NCBI GenBank assembly: GCA_023212695.1
Contig: JALCCG010000044.1
Span: 1 to 64,000, forward strand
From: Sporisorium sorghi
Lineage: Eukaryota > Basidiomycota > Ustilaginomycetes > Ustilaginales > Ustilaginaceae
Reading direction: 5' to 3'
Length of the DNA: 64,000 bases
Shown here: positions 9,514-18,539 of the stretch, piece by piece
Position numbering within the stretch: position 1 is the stretch's first letter
Layout of the letters: each line of letters opens with the position of its first letter
Position numbers and translations under genes: made by a program
Notes under the pieces: model-generated
Seen by the model: only the letters and a program-made list of their open reading frames with translations
Database searches by the model: none
Told to the model about the DNA's origin: nothing

Positions 9514-12387
9514 ATGTGGATGCTGCGCACGCTCTTGGTCCTTGTTCTCCTCGTTCCGTGCGTCTCGGCGGTGCCGGGGGTATCGGGCGCTCGACGAGCG
9601 GGGGTGGGAGCAGGCGCAGCTCGAGAGGTTTCTAGACATGCGCACCAATCGCCAGTGCAGCGAAGAGGAGTCGAGTTTCCGGCTGCAGCTGGGTCAGGAT
9701 ATCTGGATCGAGACGGATCCCTGGCCAGTGCGAGACGTGGACAGCGAGACGCTAGCGGTGTCGCGCAAGGCATCGTTGGCGAGCCTCGGCGAAGAGACGG
9801 CGTTTTCCCCGCTGTTGTAAGCGTCAACTCTAGCAACATCGCTTCTGAGGACGACAACCGCACGCTGACGATCGTGTTCGAAGAATCCAACGGCACCGAG
9901 TCCACCATGACCGTCGCTGCACCACCCACAAAGCGCTGGGGACAGACAGCGACTTACCTGCCGACGCACAACGTCGTGCTTGTCGTTGGCGGCCAGACTT
10001 CCCTCTCCGGGGATATTACCAACGACGTGTATGCGCTCGACGTCGCCGACGTGTCCGCTGCGAGTCTGCTCTCGAACTCGACCGCGCAGTCGTGGCAGCG
10101 GCTGTCCGCTGCGAGTCTGCTCTCGAACTCGACCGCGCAGTCGTGGCAGCGGCTGTCGTCTGAGGGCCTGCCCGCGCACGCGTATGCTGCGGCGAGCGCG
10201 GCGGTCGACCCTGCGGACGGGATGGAGAAGCTCTGGATCGTCGGTGGTGTCACGCAGGACTGCGCGGTGGATGCGCCGGCGTACGTGTGGTCTGCGCCTC
10301 TCGGTAACATTACGGCGGGGAGATGGGCTGCTGTGTGGTCCGACGATGGGACTGTACCGGTGCGCAGGCGCGGTGCGAAGGCGGTAGCGCTGGGTGCGGG
10401 GAACACGACGGCGGCGGTGGTGGTCTCGGGAGGTACGTACGACACTGCCACGTGTGCGAGCAACAACGGCACGTACGTGGGCGTCGACATGTGGACAGCC
10501 TCTCCCAGCGCAGCTTTGACGAACATCGACACAGCGCACGTGGGCATCGATATGACGAACACAGCGTACGCGTCGATCCGCTCGCTCGCGCTCGACCCAC
10601 GTATGCGCCACTTCTCGCTCACGGACTACACCACCGCCGCGCTCCCCGCCACCGCCACGTGCGGCGCCAAGATCCTCTTCCTCGGCGGCAAGGACCAGTC
10701 GGGCTCCCTCGCACCCCTATCCACCTTCTGGGCGCTCGACACCACCTCCGGGGACTGGGAACAGTGGAACGCTACCGGCCTCATCCCCTCCGGTCGCATG
10801 GGCCACACCGCCGCCGTCACCGCCGAGGGTAAAGTCATCGTCCACGGTGGGTACCTCGAAGATCCCTCTCTGTACAAGACGGACAATGACCCCGTCAGCG
10901 AGGTGTTCATCCTCGACCCGACGCAGACGCCCGCGAGGTGGGACGCGGCGGTGTGGACTGCGGAGTCGGTGCGCCCGCCCGCGTTGGCGTACCATTCGGC
11001 GGTGATGGCGGGAGACGTGATGATGGTCTCGTTCGGGCAAGTTAGTGATGGGCCGGTGGGGTCGTATGCTGGGCAGAGCTTTGTGAGCAGCGCGAAGGGG
11101 GAGGAGAGGGTGCATTACTTGGATACGGCGACGATGCAGGATGCAGGCGGGTTGACGTGGTCGACCTCGACGGCGGGGGTGGCTAAGGCGAGGCAGGCGG
11201 TGGCTGCTAGTGTGAACGCTGCGTCTGCCGCGACTGCAGCGGCACCTGTCTCTGCAGCCAGCCCAGCCTCGGCCCAACAGACCCCGACGACGCCTACCGT
11301 GTCCGCTGCCGCAACCGCATCGCCCACGATCGAGTCAACGCCGGAAGTCGCTGCCCCGACCTCGACCCAGACTCCTTCCGAGGCGACGCTACCCAGCACC
11401 GACAAGTCTTCTCCCCCATCCTCCTCCCACCACACCGGCGCCATCGCAGGCTCGCTCCTCGGCGCCGCAGCCATCGCCGCCGCAATCGGCGGCATCTACG
11501 CCTACCGCAAACGCAAAGAGGCCGCCGCGTACAACCTCAACCACCATGACGCCACCGACTCCAGCCTTCCTCACGATGATGAAGAGAAGTACGCCGGTGT
11601 TCGCGGGCCGTACGTGTCGAATCTGCTGCGGTCGGACGAGAGTGTGTCCGGTGCGGGGTGGGGCGCACGGCTCAAGCGCGCTGCTAGCCTGGCTAAGCCT
11701 CAGGTGGAGGATAGGCATACTGCTGCGCCGCGCCCGGTGGTGATGCGCAGCACGGCGCCGGGCGCTGCTAGGAAGAAGGAGGATGTGCCGGACGACTTTA
11801 TCAGGTCGCTCGTTGGGGCTGATGACGAGGCGTACAATCTGGGGCGGGGCGACCTCGTGCTGCCCACTTCGCACGACGAGGGCGAGGGGGAGAAGCGGCT
11901 CGCGCTGCAGCACAGCAACGCATCCCGCGCGTCCCTCGCGACCGTGAGCTCGCTCGCGGGCAGCGCAGCTGCCGCATCGCACTTCTCCTACCCCTACCTC
12001 TCCGGCATGCACCGCGACCGCGCCTCACTGACCTCGAGCCCCGCAGCTCACCGCGTCCGTGTCCTCGTCGGCACCCCGCATTCCGCCCACGAAATCCACA
12101 TGTCGCCTGGCGACGTCGTATCGCCCTTCCACCTGCCGCACAACCCGCACGCTAGCCCCGAAAGCCTCTTCCTCGACTTCCACGACGAGGACACCGAAAC
12201 AACAGTCGCCACGGACGGCGTCTCGATCGCTCCCATCACCGTGGTCGGTGCAGAGACGCGCACGCCCGTCTTCCCCTGGTCCACACCCGTCATCGCTGCC
12301 CCGCCTCCGGCGAAGCTTAGTTCGGAGAGGGCGGTGTCGATGCTGCGTGCAAAGCCGACTGGGTTGCGCGTCACTAACGATTGCTGA
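9514..12387 (+). CDS. secreted kelch-repeat protein with single transmembrane anchor
   Basis: The predicted product is a type I membrane protein of 957 aa. A hydrophobic signal sequence 'MWMLRTLLVLVLLVPCVSA' opens it, which is why I start at 9514 rather than at the in-frame ATG 9310. The lumenal part contains kelch/galactose-oxidase-like blades, for example 'RWGQTATYLPTHNVVLVVGG' near residue 145 and 'GRMGHTAAVTAEGKVIVHGG' near 430, and several N-x-T/S sites. A Ser/Thr/Ala/Pro-rich stalk leads to a membrane span at about 643-665 ('GAIAGSLLGAAAIAAAIGG') followed by the basic stop-transfer YRKRK. The cytoplasmic tail is about 290 residues with no recognised domain. A perfect 51-bp tandem duplication (10053-10154) duplicates 17 residues. 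Function is unknown; fungal kelch proteins of this layout are often cell-surface or polarity factors, but that is inference. Confidence 0.8.
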   Translation: MWMLRTLLVLVLLVPCVSAVPGVSGARRAGVGAGAAREVSRHAHQSPVQRRGVEFPAAAGSGYLDRDGSLASARRGQRDASGVAQGIVGEPRRRDGVFPAVVSVNSSNIASEDDNRTLTIVFEESNGTESTMTVAAPPTKRWGQTATYLPTHNVVLVVGGQTSLSGDITNDVYALDVADVSAASLLSNSTAQSWQRLSAASLLSNSTAQSWQRLSSEGLPAHAYAAASAAVDPADGMEKLWIVGGVTQDCAVDAPAYVWSAPLGNITAGRWAAVWSDDGTVPVRRRGAKAVALGAGNTTAAVVVSGGTYDTATCASNNGTYVGVDMWTASPSAALTNIDTAHVGIDMTNTAYASIRSLALDPRMRHFSLTDYTTAALPATATCGAKILFLGGKDQSGSLAPLSTFWALDTTSGDWEQWNATGLIPSGRMGHTAAVTAEGKVIVHGGYLEDPSLYKTDNDPVSEVFILDPTQTPARWDAAVWTAESVRPPALAYHSAVMAGDVMMVSFGQVSDGPVGSYAGQSFVSSAKGEERVHYLDTATMQDAGGLTWSTSTAGVAKARQAVAASVNAASAATAAAPVSAASPASAQQTPTTPTVSAAATASPTIESTPEVAAPTSTQTPSEATLPSTDKSSPPSSSHHTGAIAGSLLGAAAIAAAIGGIYAYRKRKEAAAYNLNHHDATDSSLPHDDEEKYAGVRGPYVSNLLRSDESVSGAGWGARLKRAASLAKPQVEDRHTAAPRPVVMRSTAPGAARKKEDVPDDFIRSLVGADDEAYNLGRGDLVLPTSHDEGEGEKRLALQHSNASRASLATVSSLAGSAAAASHFSYPYLSGMHRDRASLTSSPAAHRVRVLVGTPHSAHEIHMSPGDVVSPFHLPHNPHASPESLFLDFHDEDTETTVATDGVSIAPITVVGAETRTPVFPWSTPVIAAPPPAKLSSERAVSMLRAKPTGLRVTNDC
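10053..10154 (+). repeat. perfect 51-bp in-frame tandem duplication in the kelch gene
   Basis: Two identical 51-bp units (10053-10103 and 10104-10154) each encode the same 17 residues, beginning SAASLLSNSTAQ and ending QSWQRL. The frame is kept and an N-glycosylation sequon (NST) is doubled. Perfect identity points to a recent duplication or an assembly artefact. Confidence 0.95.
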
Positions 12388-12517
12388 TTTGATCGTGATC
12401 GGGTTCGATGTCGCTAGTGTTTTGTAGTTGTTGGGAGTCACCCGTTTTGCGGAGCGTGAGAGTTTTGTGTTGTATTAAATCGACATGTCATTGTCCATCG
12501 TCCGCTTCGCGTGCTTG

Positions 12518-14371
12518 CTACTGTGTCTTGCGTGTGTGCTTCTCGCTCTGAGTTTGACCGCCACGCCGACCGAGCGACCTGAGCGCCTTGAGCAGCGCCT
12601 TGCGCTCGAACAGCGCAATACACCCCAGCACCGCCGCCAAACACACCACGGCGAGCGCCAGCGTCGGCAGCAGCAGCCGCACCGCCTGCAGCCGCCCCGC
12701 TATCGGGCCTGCTAGCAGCTCGGCATGGGACGGCATGTCACGCGGTACTCCGACCCGAAGAATCGTGGCGACGACCGCAAACCCCACCAGAGTGGGTCGC
12801 GTCGGCATTGCGGCGCGTGGGCTAACCATCGCTGCGTCGAACGTGGCTGTGGACGCGCTAGCGAGGCGGAAGTAGCGCAGCACGAACGCCCAGCACCACC
12901 CTGCTCTAATGGCCAGACTGAGCGCGTTCGCCCACACCAGCCCGGTTTTCCCCACCGACGATCGTGCAGCCTCGCTCCGCTCCACGACAGCGTTACACGC
13001 CGCGAGCGTGCCGATAAAGGCCACACTCGCCGCGAGCAGCACACGGCTGTACCGCCGCACCTGCCGCTTGCTCGCCACAGACTGAACAAACCCCTCCACC
13101 ACCCCATTCACCCCCATCACGGGCAAGTAAAACGTATACGCCCCCAAGATCGCCGGCGCACTCGTGCCCACCGCCCACCGCGGCCCCGCCATCACGTACA
13201 GAAACGCCGTACTCAGCGGACCCCCGAACGTCGTCAGCAAACACCCCAGCAGCACGTGCACCCTGAACAGCCCCGCTAGCATCAGCCCCACCCGCTCCAC
13301 CGCCCCCGCCGAAGGCTGCGTGGGGCTATGGACGGCAACGTCGTCGAGCGCGGAGAGCTGCGAGCTGAATACGAGCCGGGCGGTCTCTTCGATCGGCTGG
13401 AACAGGATGCGCGCGACGAGCGAGCCGTAGTTCGAAGCGAGCGCGTAGCCGCCCTGGTCTTCCAAGGAGGCGTAGCGCGCGACGGCAAACTTGTCCGCTT
13501 CGGTGAGGCAGTGTTTGAGGACGCCTTGCTGGGACATTGTGAGGCATAGCGAGAGGGTGGGACGGTCGAACCAGATTGTCGATGTTTTGGTGCGAGTGGA
13601 GTGCTCGGAGCGAGGGATGTACAGGTCGAGTGTATCGCGTAGTCCGTAGCGCTGGATGAAGAACGCCAAGTGTACAGCGAGCATGGTGAGCCCGAAGCCC
13701 GCTTGGCCTATGCCGAACGCGAGCAGTGCCACTGCTCTTTCATCTACCAGGTACCGCCGCAGAACCAACGGCGCACCGGACCACGTCGGCAACAGGACAA
13801 TGCCGGCAATGGTGCTGATGGCCTTCACAAACACCGCTGCGCCTTCCGCCTTGACCCGCAGCGCCGGATACCCCAGCCGCACCGCACGGATCAGCAGCGG
13901 CTCGTACGCAAGCTCGCTCAGCGCTCCGAGCGCATAGAGCGCGATGCTAACGCGAAACGTGGACACGGCATGCATGGCTTCGGGCGAGATGTAGCGCACG
14001 TACGCTGTGCATGCTGCAGTGGTCAGCGCGAAACCGATCGGGATGGGCAGCAGCGTGATGTTGTGGATCGAGTTGGAGATGCCGCGCCTTGGACCGGTGG
14101 AAGCGGTCGCATCGCCAGCCGAGTTGGAGGAGGCGCCACTTGGCTCGTTGCGAATGAGGATAGTGCGAAACCCATCGCGCGAGAGAAAGAGGATGGTGGA
14201 GAGCAGCAGCTCGAGCTGGATGTTGGCTAGGCCGAATATGCTAGGTGATACGAGTCGGACTAGGAGCTGGTTGAGGACAAAAGTCAGGGCGCGCGCCGAG
14301 ACTTGGAGGAGGATTAGGGTCGATGCGGACGCTGGGGCTGACCCGGATCCGCTGCTCTGTGCGCCTGCCAT
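12518..14371 (-). CDS. RFT1: RFT1, ER lipid-linked oligosaccharide translocation protein
   Basis: The product (617 aa, intronless) is an RFT1-family polytopic ER membrane protein needed for N-glycosylation, proposed to help the dolichol-linked Man5GlcNAc2 intermediate cross the ER membrane. The N-terminus after a short Ser/Ala stretch carries the family signature 'SARALTFVLNQLLVRLVSPS' followed by 'FGLANIQLELLLSTILFLSR' and 'DGFRTILIRN'. Around a dozen hydrophobic segments are spread over the protein, and the central 'FDRPTLSLCLTMSQQGVLKH' with 'LTEADKFAVARY' is the conserved RFT1 core. The start at 14371 puts the first helix about 17 residues in, as expected. It is divergent from the mitochondrial glutamyl-tRNA synthetase gene and convergent with the kelch gene, with only 130 bp between their stops. 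Confidence 0.95.
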   Translation of the reverse strand: MAGAQSSGSGSAPASASTLILLQVSARALTFVLNQLLVRLVSPSIFGLANIQLELLLSTILFLSRDGFRTILIRNEPSGASSNSAGDATASTGPRRGISNSIHNITLLPIPIGFALTTAACTAYVRYISPEAMHAVSTFRVSIALYALGALSELAYEPLLIRAVRLGYPALRVKAEGAAVFVKAISTIAGIVLLPTWSGAPLVLRRYLVDERAVALLAFGIGQAGFGLTMLAVHLAFFIQRYGLRDTLDLYIPRSEHSTRTKTSTIWFDRPTLSLCLTMSQQGVLKHCLTEADKFAVARYASLEDQGGYALASNYGSLVARILFQPIEETARLVFSSQLSALDDVAVHSPTQPSAGAVERVGLMLAGLFRVHVLLGCLLTTFGGPLSTAFLYVMAGPRWAVGTSAPAILGAYTFYLPVMGVNGVVEGFVQSVASKRQVRRYSRVLLAASVAFIGTLAACNAVVERSEAARSSVGKTGLVWANALSLAIRAGWCWAFVLRYFRLASASTATFDAAMVSPRAAMPTRPTLVGFAVVATILRVGVPRDMPSHAELLAGPIAGRLQAVRLLLPTLALAVVCLAAVLGCIALFERKALLKALRSLGRRGGQTQSEKHTRKTQ

Positions 14372-14567
14372 GCTTGATCAGCAGCAGCAGTGATCTCAAA
14401 GCTGCGCCTCTACTTTGGAGCGATTCTTGTGTCCATCGCACCGAGCGTGTGCGCGCGTTGACGAGCTTGTTGACGATGATGATGGTGAGAAGCCAAACAA
14501 GTCCGTGCGAGCATCTCGAACGTGGAGGCGTTGAGAAGAAATCGAGTTTTCCGGATCTCGGAGCTGT

Positions 14568-14600
<33 letters not shown>

Positions 14601-14707
14601 GAAATGTCGCCGCCGCGATTCACGATTCTTCTTTGCTTTCCGTCACGGCCTCGTCCTCCTCCACCACCTTCCCACTCACGACGCCCATCCCTGGCGCTGC
14701 GCACACC
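14372..14707. promoter_or_regulatory. divergent promoter, RFT1 / mitochondrial GluRS, with A31 tract
   Basis: A 336-bp region serves both genes. It holds an uninterrupted run of 31 A (14569-14599), a length known in fungi to disfavour nucleosomes. The frame upstream of the GluRS ATG is open through the A run, but it begins at GTG and has no ATG, so the resulting Lys-rich 'extension' is not counted as coding. Confidence 0.6.
14569..14599 (+). repeat. poly(A) homopolymer, 31 nt
   Basis: This is the longest uninterrupted homopolymer in the window, placed about 110 bp upstream of the GluRS ATG. Its length is likely to vary between strains. Confidence 0.9.
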
Positions 14708-16411
14708 ATGTCAGCCACGCGCATCGGCCCAAGCTGCGTGCGAAGCTGCCGTCCAACCTCCACCTCAACACGCCGGCGCCTGCTCTCCACCTCCACCGCT
14801 TCCACTGCATCCTCCTCCGCCTCAACCCCAGCACGGCTCCGCTTCGCACCCTCACCCACAGGCTACCTGCATCTCGGCGGTCTACGCACCGCCCTGTTCA
14901 ACCATCTCTACGCGCGCGCCCTCGGCGGGAAATGGATCCTGCGCATCGAAGACACGGACCAAACGCGGCTCGTACCCGGCTCGGTCGCCGCATTACAGCA
15001 AACGCTCGAATGGGCCAAGCTCGACTACGACGAGGGCCCGTCTTCAGGAGGCAACTACGGTCCGTACGTGCAGAGCGAGCGGCTTGACCTGTACCGTTCC
15101 TACGCCGAGCAACTCATCCGCGAAGGTAAAGCGTACCGCGACTTCCGCGCCGAGCTCGCCAGCCCTGACCCCGCCACGAGGACGAAACACATGCCGCTGC
15201 GCGACAGCTACATCCCGCCTTCAGAGTGTGAAGCGAAACACCTCATGTCGCTCAACAAGCCCTACGTCGTACGCTTACGCGCGCCCACCGCAGCACTGGA
15301 CCATACGGACCTGGTGTACGGCACGCTGCACTTGCCCGCGGACCCGCACCGGCACGGCACGGAAGATCCCATCCTGCTCAAATCCAACGGCTGGCCGACG
15401 TACCACCTCGCGAACGTGGTTGACGACCACACGATGCGCATCACGCACGTCCTGCGCGGCGAGGAGTGGCTCCCCTCGCTCCCCAAACACCTGTGGCTGT
15501 ACGCAGCGCTAGGGTGGCAGGCGCCGCAGTACGCGCACCTGCCGCTGCTGGTCAATGCGGACGGGACCAAGCTCAGCAAGCGCACTGGCGACGTGAGGGT
15601 GGAGAGCTACCGCGACCGCGGGGTGGAGCCGGAGGCGCTGTGCAATTTCTTGGGCTTGATGGGGTATAACAACGGAGCGTATCATGGTGGGATGGAGAGG
15701 GACGAGACGGCGTACGACGTGCTTATGATGGACGAGATGGTGCGCGGGTTTGACATTGCGCATGTGAACCGCAGCCGGGCTACGGTGGATTTGGCGAAGC
15801 TGTTCTACCTGAACGCGCGGCATTTGGCGCTCAAGTTGCAGGACACGGCGCCGGGTGGAGGGCGCGACGAGTTAGTGGCTAAAGTCAGGCCGCGACTCGT
15901 GCAGGCTTTCCCGCAGGTCGCAGAGCGGTTTGAGGACAGAGCGCTGGTGGAGAGCGTGGTGGAGCTGACGCGGGGCACGTCAGCAACGCTATTCGACGTG
16001 CCGCCGTCCGCGATACCGCTGTTCGAACGGCCCACCTTGGCAGCGGAATCCACCGAGCTGTTCCGCCGCAACGCGCTGGTAAACACGCACTTTGCAAGCG
16101 CGACAGGCATGGCGCTGCAGCAGCTGGACCAGCTCGACGAGTGGAGCAGAGACGCGATCCACGAAGTGATTGCGAGTCTGCCCAAGCTGCTCTCGGATGC
16201 ACAGCCGCCCGCCGAAGCGGTTAAGGGAGGTGGAGCAAAGACGAAGGTCAAGAAAGCGGCGGTGCTCGCTCCGCTGAGATTTGCGATAAGCGAGCGGGAG
16301 AGGGGCGCGCCGCTGGCGGATCTGTTGCTGTTTTTGGGGAAGCAGGAGTCGCTGGATAGGCTCAGGGCTGCGTTGGACGCGTACGAGGCGGGGAGGTTCA
16401 AGGAGGATTGA
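14708..16411 (+). CDS. MSE1: mitochondrial glutamyl-tRNA synthetase (class I, discriminating bacterial type)
   Basis: The enzyme charges mitochondrial tRNA(Glu), and possibly tRNA(Gln) before transamidation, with glutamate in the matrix. The ORF from ATG 14708 is 567 aa. The first 45 residues are Arg/Ser/Thr-rich without acids ('TRRRLLSTSTASTASS'), a matrix targeting signal, followed at once by the class I fold: 'RFAPSPTGYLHLGGLRTALF' carries the HIGH-type motif HLGG at residues 55-58, and 'LRIEDTDQTR' follows. The KMSKS-type loop KLSKR is at 288-292 in 'GTKLSKRTGDVR'. The C-terminal helical anticodon-binding part is present but carries a Lys/Ala-rich insert near 510-520. ATG 14708 is preferred because it is the first ATG of the frame and begins the presequence. 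Confidence 0.94.
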   Translation: MSATRIGPSCVRSCRPTSTSTRRRLLSTSTASTASSSASTPARLRFAPSPTGYLHLGGLRTALFNHLYARALGGKWILRIEDTDQTRLVPGSVAALQQTLEWAKLDYDEGPSSGGNYGPYVQSERLDLYRSYAEQLIREGKAYRDFRAELASPDPATRTKHMPLRDSYIPPSECEAKHLMSLNKPYVVRLRAPTAALDHTDLVYGTLHLPADPHRHGTEDPILLKSNGWPTYHLANVVDDHTMRITHVLRGEEWLPSLPKHLWLYAALGWQAPQYAHLPLLVNADGTKLSKRTGDVRVESYRDRGVEPEALCNFLGLMGYNNGAYHGGMERDETAYDVLMMDEMVRGFDIAHVNRSRATVDLAKLFYLNARHLALKLQDTAPGGGRDELVAKVRPRLVQAFPQVAERFEDRALVESVVELTRGTSATLFDVPPSAIPLFERPTLAAESTELFRRNALVNTHFASATGMALQQLDQLDEWSRDAIHEVIASLPKLLSDAQPPAEAVKGGGAKTKVKKAAVLAPLRFAISERERGAPLADLLLFLGKQESLDRLRAALDAYEAGRFKED

Positions 16412-17088
16412 AGTGCGGTCTTGAATGATAGAACCAAGATGACTTGTTCTTCGGTTTTGATCGTAGTGTGTGGCAGAGAATCGCAAGTCAAGTGTGAATG
16501 AGGACTCGTCTCCGGCCACATCGAGTCTCGCATCGCCGATCCACCCCCTCGCGCACATCCGATGCCATCCACACCTCAAATCGGTCAATGGGCTGGCGGC
16601 ATCGAAGCGAGCTGGGGGATGTTGCAGTGGCGGTGCCTGAATAGAACGAGAAAGGGTCCGCTCGTGCCGTGAGAAAAAAATCGCGTGACTTTATCGAGGG
16701 TGCTTTTGAGCTCCGACAAGCTGGCCCGAAAATACTCGCTGTAGATGTGCAAGACACAGCGGGACGATCAAAGCTTGAGTGATTTTGGACGTGGTTTCAT
16801 CTTTTCGAAAAAGAAAAAAAAAAAAAAAAAGGCTGTGCATAGACCCACAGACCCTTTCGCCCCGATTTGCTGGAAGCAAAACCCCCGCATTTCGCTTGCG
16901 GCAGAGCTTTTAACTCTCGCCTAATGCGCAGCGCCACCCTGGAACGGCCTCAGAGAGAGGGGTTCATACACCAACCCACACGCAACGCCCCACTGCAGCA
17001 TGCTTTGCTCCTACGTGCCGAGTGGGGAGGGGCTGCTGCGTTGCTGGTTGGCCGAGTGGGGATGGTGGGGACGCATTGCAGAGCGAGC

Positions 17089-17122
<34 letters not shown>

Positions 17123-17451
17123 GGGGAAGCGGTCGCATGAATGGGGCGCGCTTGGCCCCCGTGTCTGGCTGCCCCTGCTGCAGTGTTGTTTCTTGCAATC
17201 TCTGTCCCCACTGTGCGGCGTGGCTCGGCAGCCCAGTGTTCGTGTGCCGCGCTGGGATCGCTGGTTCAGCCTGTGGGGAGTGTCGAGCAAGAAATGAAGC
17301 TGGTCGAGGGCAGCACTCGTCGCAGTCCTGGTCCACGCCAGCACTTGGGCACATATAAACGAGTACTGCACAGCTCGCTCATTTCTTCCCCCCGCAAACC
17401 ACTTTACCCTCCCTCCTCTACCTCGTCCACTGCACGGATTCTTTGCCAAAC
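16412..17451. other. intergenic region with A17 run and (GA)n
   Basis: Between GluRS and the GPI-protein gene there is an A17 run (16814-16830), a perfect GA dinucleotide run of 30 nt (17092-17121) and, close to the downstream gene, a TATA box. ORFs here are short and have no family resemblance. The region is read as the GluRS 3' UTR plus the promoter of the GPI-protein gene. Confidence 0.6.
17354..17359 (+). promoter_or_regulatory. TATA box of the GPI-anchored protein gene
   Basis: A canonical TATAAA lies 93 bp upstream of the ATG at 17452, followed by a CT-rich leader ending in CCAAACATG. Its clarity suggests a regulated or strongly expressed gene, an inference only. Confidence 0.65.
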
Positions 17452-18318
17452 ATGCGCGCTATCACCGCCACGACGCTCGCCGCAGCCGCCGCTGTCGGGC
17501 TCGCCTCGACCGCCTCTGCCCAGCTGGACCCGTCGCTCGTCACCGGCCTCTCCGCCAGCTGCGCAACCAGCCTCGTGGGCCTCGTGACCAACTCGACCAT
17601 CTCCTCCTGTCTCTCGCTCCCCTCCGCCGTCGGTGCGCTGACCTCGGCGGGCAACGCGTCCTCCGTCGTGCCCGGCCTGCAGTCCTACCTGTCCGGCTCC
17701 ATCTGCGGATCGGGCAAGACCGCGTGCACGGCCTCCCAGCTCGCCACCGCTAACGCCACGCTCCTCCAAAGCTGTGCTAGCGACCTGACGACCAATGGTG
17801 GTGGGAACATCCCCGCGCTGGTGGACTATTTCATTAACTCGTACGACAAGCTTCGTACCGCGGCGTGCCTCCAGTCCGGAAGCGGCGAGTACTGCTTGAC
17901 CAAGGAAATGTACGCGCTGCAGAACGCTACCCAGCGCCCGATCACATTCAGCGCCATCCAGGCGATCTTGAGCAACGAAACGGCACAGCAGCAGAGCCTC
18001 GAAGCCCTCGCGGCTAACAAGACCGCCTTCTGCACCGACTGCACTCACGGGCTCTACGCCGTCCTGTTCCCCGGAAACTCCGACCAGAGGCTCGCAGGTG
18101 CCGTCAACATGACGTGCAACTCGACCTTCTTGGACGGAAAGGTGCCCACCACCCTCAAGAGCACTGCGGATGGCAACTCGACCGCCACCTCGTCTGCGGC
18201 CGGAAGCAGCACCTCGGGCAAGGCTGGCAACGCTGCCGCGGGAAGCTTCGACAAGGGCGCGGTGGCTGCCGTGGGCTCGCTGCTGGCTGCCCTCGCTGCT
18301 GGCCTCGCTCTGCTTTGA
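17452..18318 (+). CDS. GPI-anchored Cys-containing secreted protein, function unknown
   Basis: The predicted protein is 288 aa. A signal peptide of 23 residues ends 'LASTASA' before QLDPS. The mature part has about ten cysteines, several N-x-S/T sites and a helical character, followed by a Ser/Thr/Gly/Ala-rich linker (about 240-265) and a hydrophobic C-terminus 'GSLLAALAAGLALL' with no charged residue after it. That is the standard layout for a GPI signal, with the likely cleavage site in the Gly/Ala/Asn stretch just before. The layout matches a fungal family of secreted GPI proteins of unknown role; I do not recognise a catalytic motif. The start at 17452 is the ATG that begins the signal peptide. 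It is preceded by a clear TATA box and converges with the TCO89-like gene. Confidence 0.82.
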   Translation: MRAITATTLAAAAAVGLASTASAQLDPSLVTGLSASCATSLVGLVTNSTISSCLSLPSAVGALTSAGNASSVVPGLQSYLSGSICGSGKTACTASQLATANATLLQSCASDLTTNGGGNIPALVDYFINSYDKLRTAACLQSGSGEYCLTKEMYALQNATQRPITFSAIQAILSNETAQQQSLEALAANKTAFCTDCTHGLYAVLFPGNSDQRLAGAVNMTCNSTFLDGKVPTTLKSTADGNSTATSSAAGSSTSGKAGNAAAGSFDKGAVAAVGSLLAALAAGLALL

Positions 18319-18539
18319 GCGCTTTCGAGTGTACCGTTCGTATGTGTCGTTCGTTTGTCGTTCGTTTCGCCGTTTAGACGTTTCACCAATCTTGTCACCT
18401 TTCGGTGCCGTTGAAATCTCATCTTTCCTACGCTCTCTCCTCACACCCCACGCACGATCTGAGAGCGAGCGAGCGCACCACGCAACCACAGAGAACCTGA
18501 GAAACAACATGCATGAAACGATACTGAATCTACTTCGCC

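Noticed and set aside
14522..14707. Lys-run N-terminal extension of mitochondrial GluRS
   Set aside because: It starts at GTG, is created by the A31 tract and has no ATG; the targeting peptide begins at 14708.
17092..17121. GA repeat considered as a CRISPR-like or mobile-element end
   Set aside because: It is a plain dinucleotide microsatellite without spacers, inverted ends or target duplication.
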